Assembly: GCA_013397695.1 (NCBI GenBank)
Contig: VYZI01000029.1
Coordinates: 3,687,510-3,751,509 of the forward strand
Reading direction: 5' to 3'
Length of the DNA stretch: 64,000 bases
Source: Centropus unirufus
Taxonomy: Eukaryota; Chordata; Aves; Cuculiformes; Centropidae
The notes under the pieces were generated by a model, which was not told the origin of the DNA, ran no database searches, and worked only from the letters and a program-made list of their open reading frames with translations. Of the stretch, positions 63,831 through 64,000 are shown one piece after another. Positions within the stretch are counted from its first letter, which is position 1, and the number at the start of each line of letters is the position of its first letter. The position numbers were made by a program, and so were the translations under genes.

Positions 63831-64000
63831 GATATTGTTGTTAAACAGAAAGATTGGGACTTTGGGTTTGGTTATGAAATTTGAGATTGTGGGAAAATAC
63901 TGACTCCATGGAAAGTCAACAAGACTGTTTTCATTAATTTCATTTGCATCAGTTTTCATTCTTGGATGTTGGGATTAATTTTCCTCAGCTAGGATTTGCT

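Larger units (their letters stand above)
55757..64000 (+). other. ZDHHC14: ZDHHC14 intron 2, 5' part (phase 1, runs off the window)
   Basis: The intron begins at GTAACA (55757-55762) and no acceptor giving the expected next exon is found before 64000. The first 300 bases are richer in GC than the rest. The remainder is unique AT-rich DNA with no gene and no clear transposon. It contains a possible intronic poly(A) site (57047-57068), a T/G tract (58350-58399), an 11-bp tandem repeat (59494-59515), a motif cluster (61048-61134), GATA-type inverted repeats (61763-61818) and an A17 run (63814-63830). Confidence 0.88.

Overview
The window is vertebrate nuclear DNA, most likely from a bird: it is AT-rich and intron-dominated, and holds four 3'-end fragments of CR1 LINEs, the dominant avian/reptilian retrotransposon. 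No bacterial, plasmid or phage genes, CRISPR array, tRNA or rRNA are visible. The species cannot be named from the sequence.

The only gene supported with confidence is the 5' end of ZDHHC14, a DHHC-type protein S-palmitoyltransferase, on the + strand. Exon 1 lies in the tail of a CpG island: a GC-rich, CpG-dense stretch (1-300), an AT-rich leader with several short upstream ORFs, then coding sequence 685-935. Exon 2 codes at 55596-55756. Joined through a split Asp codon (phase-2 intron), the two exons give residues 1-137: a basic cytosolic N-terminus, the first two membrane segments and the DPG motif. The catalytic DHHC cysteine-rich domain lies in exons beyond the right edge. Intron 1 is about 54.7 kb. 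Intron 2 starts at 55757 and runs off the window.

The introns hold CR1 fragments (10112-10500 on +; 20358-20650, 35927-36390 and 46143-46255 on -), scattered T/G-rich tracts that nearly all read as T/G on the sense strand, several short microsatellites, and small direct and inverted repeats. A minus-strand reading frame at 22989-23395, followed by an A12 run, looks like coding sequence and may be a 5'-truncated retrocopy of a gene I do not recognise. In intron 2, two MARE/AP-1-like sites near GATA and G-rich motifs (61048-61134) form the most enhancer-like cluster. An acceptor-like site followed by AATAAA and a GT-rich stretch (56986-57075) is a possible intronic terminal exon.

I found no convincing undescribed protein system. 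The observations worth a second look concern gene regulation: leader uORFs with weak start contexts, possible intronic polyadenylation, motif clusters, and transcription-associated strand asymmetry.
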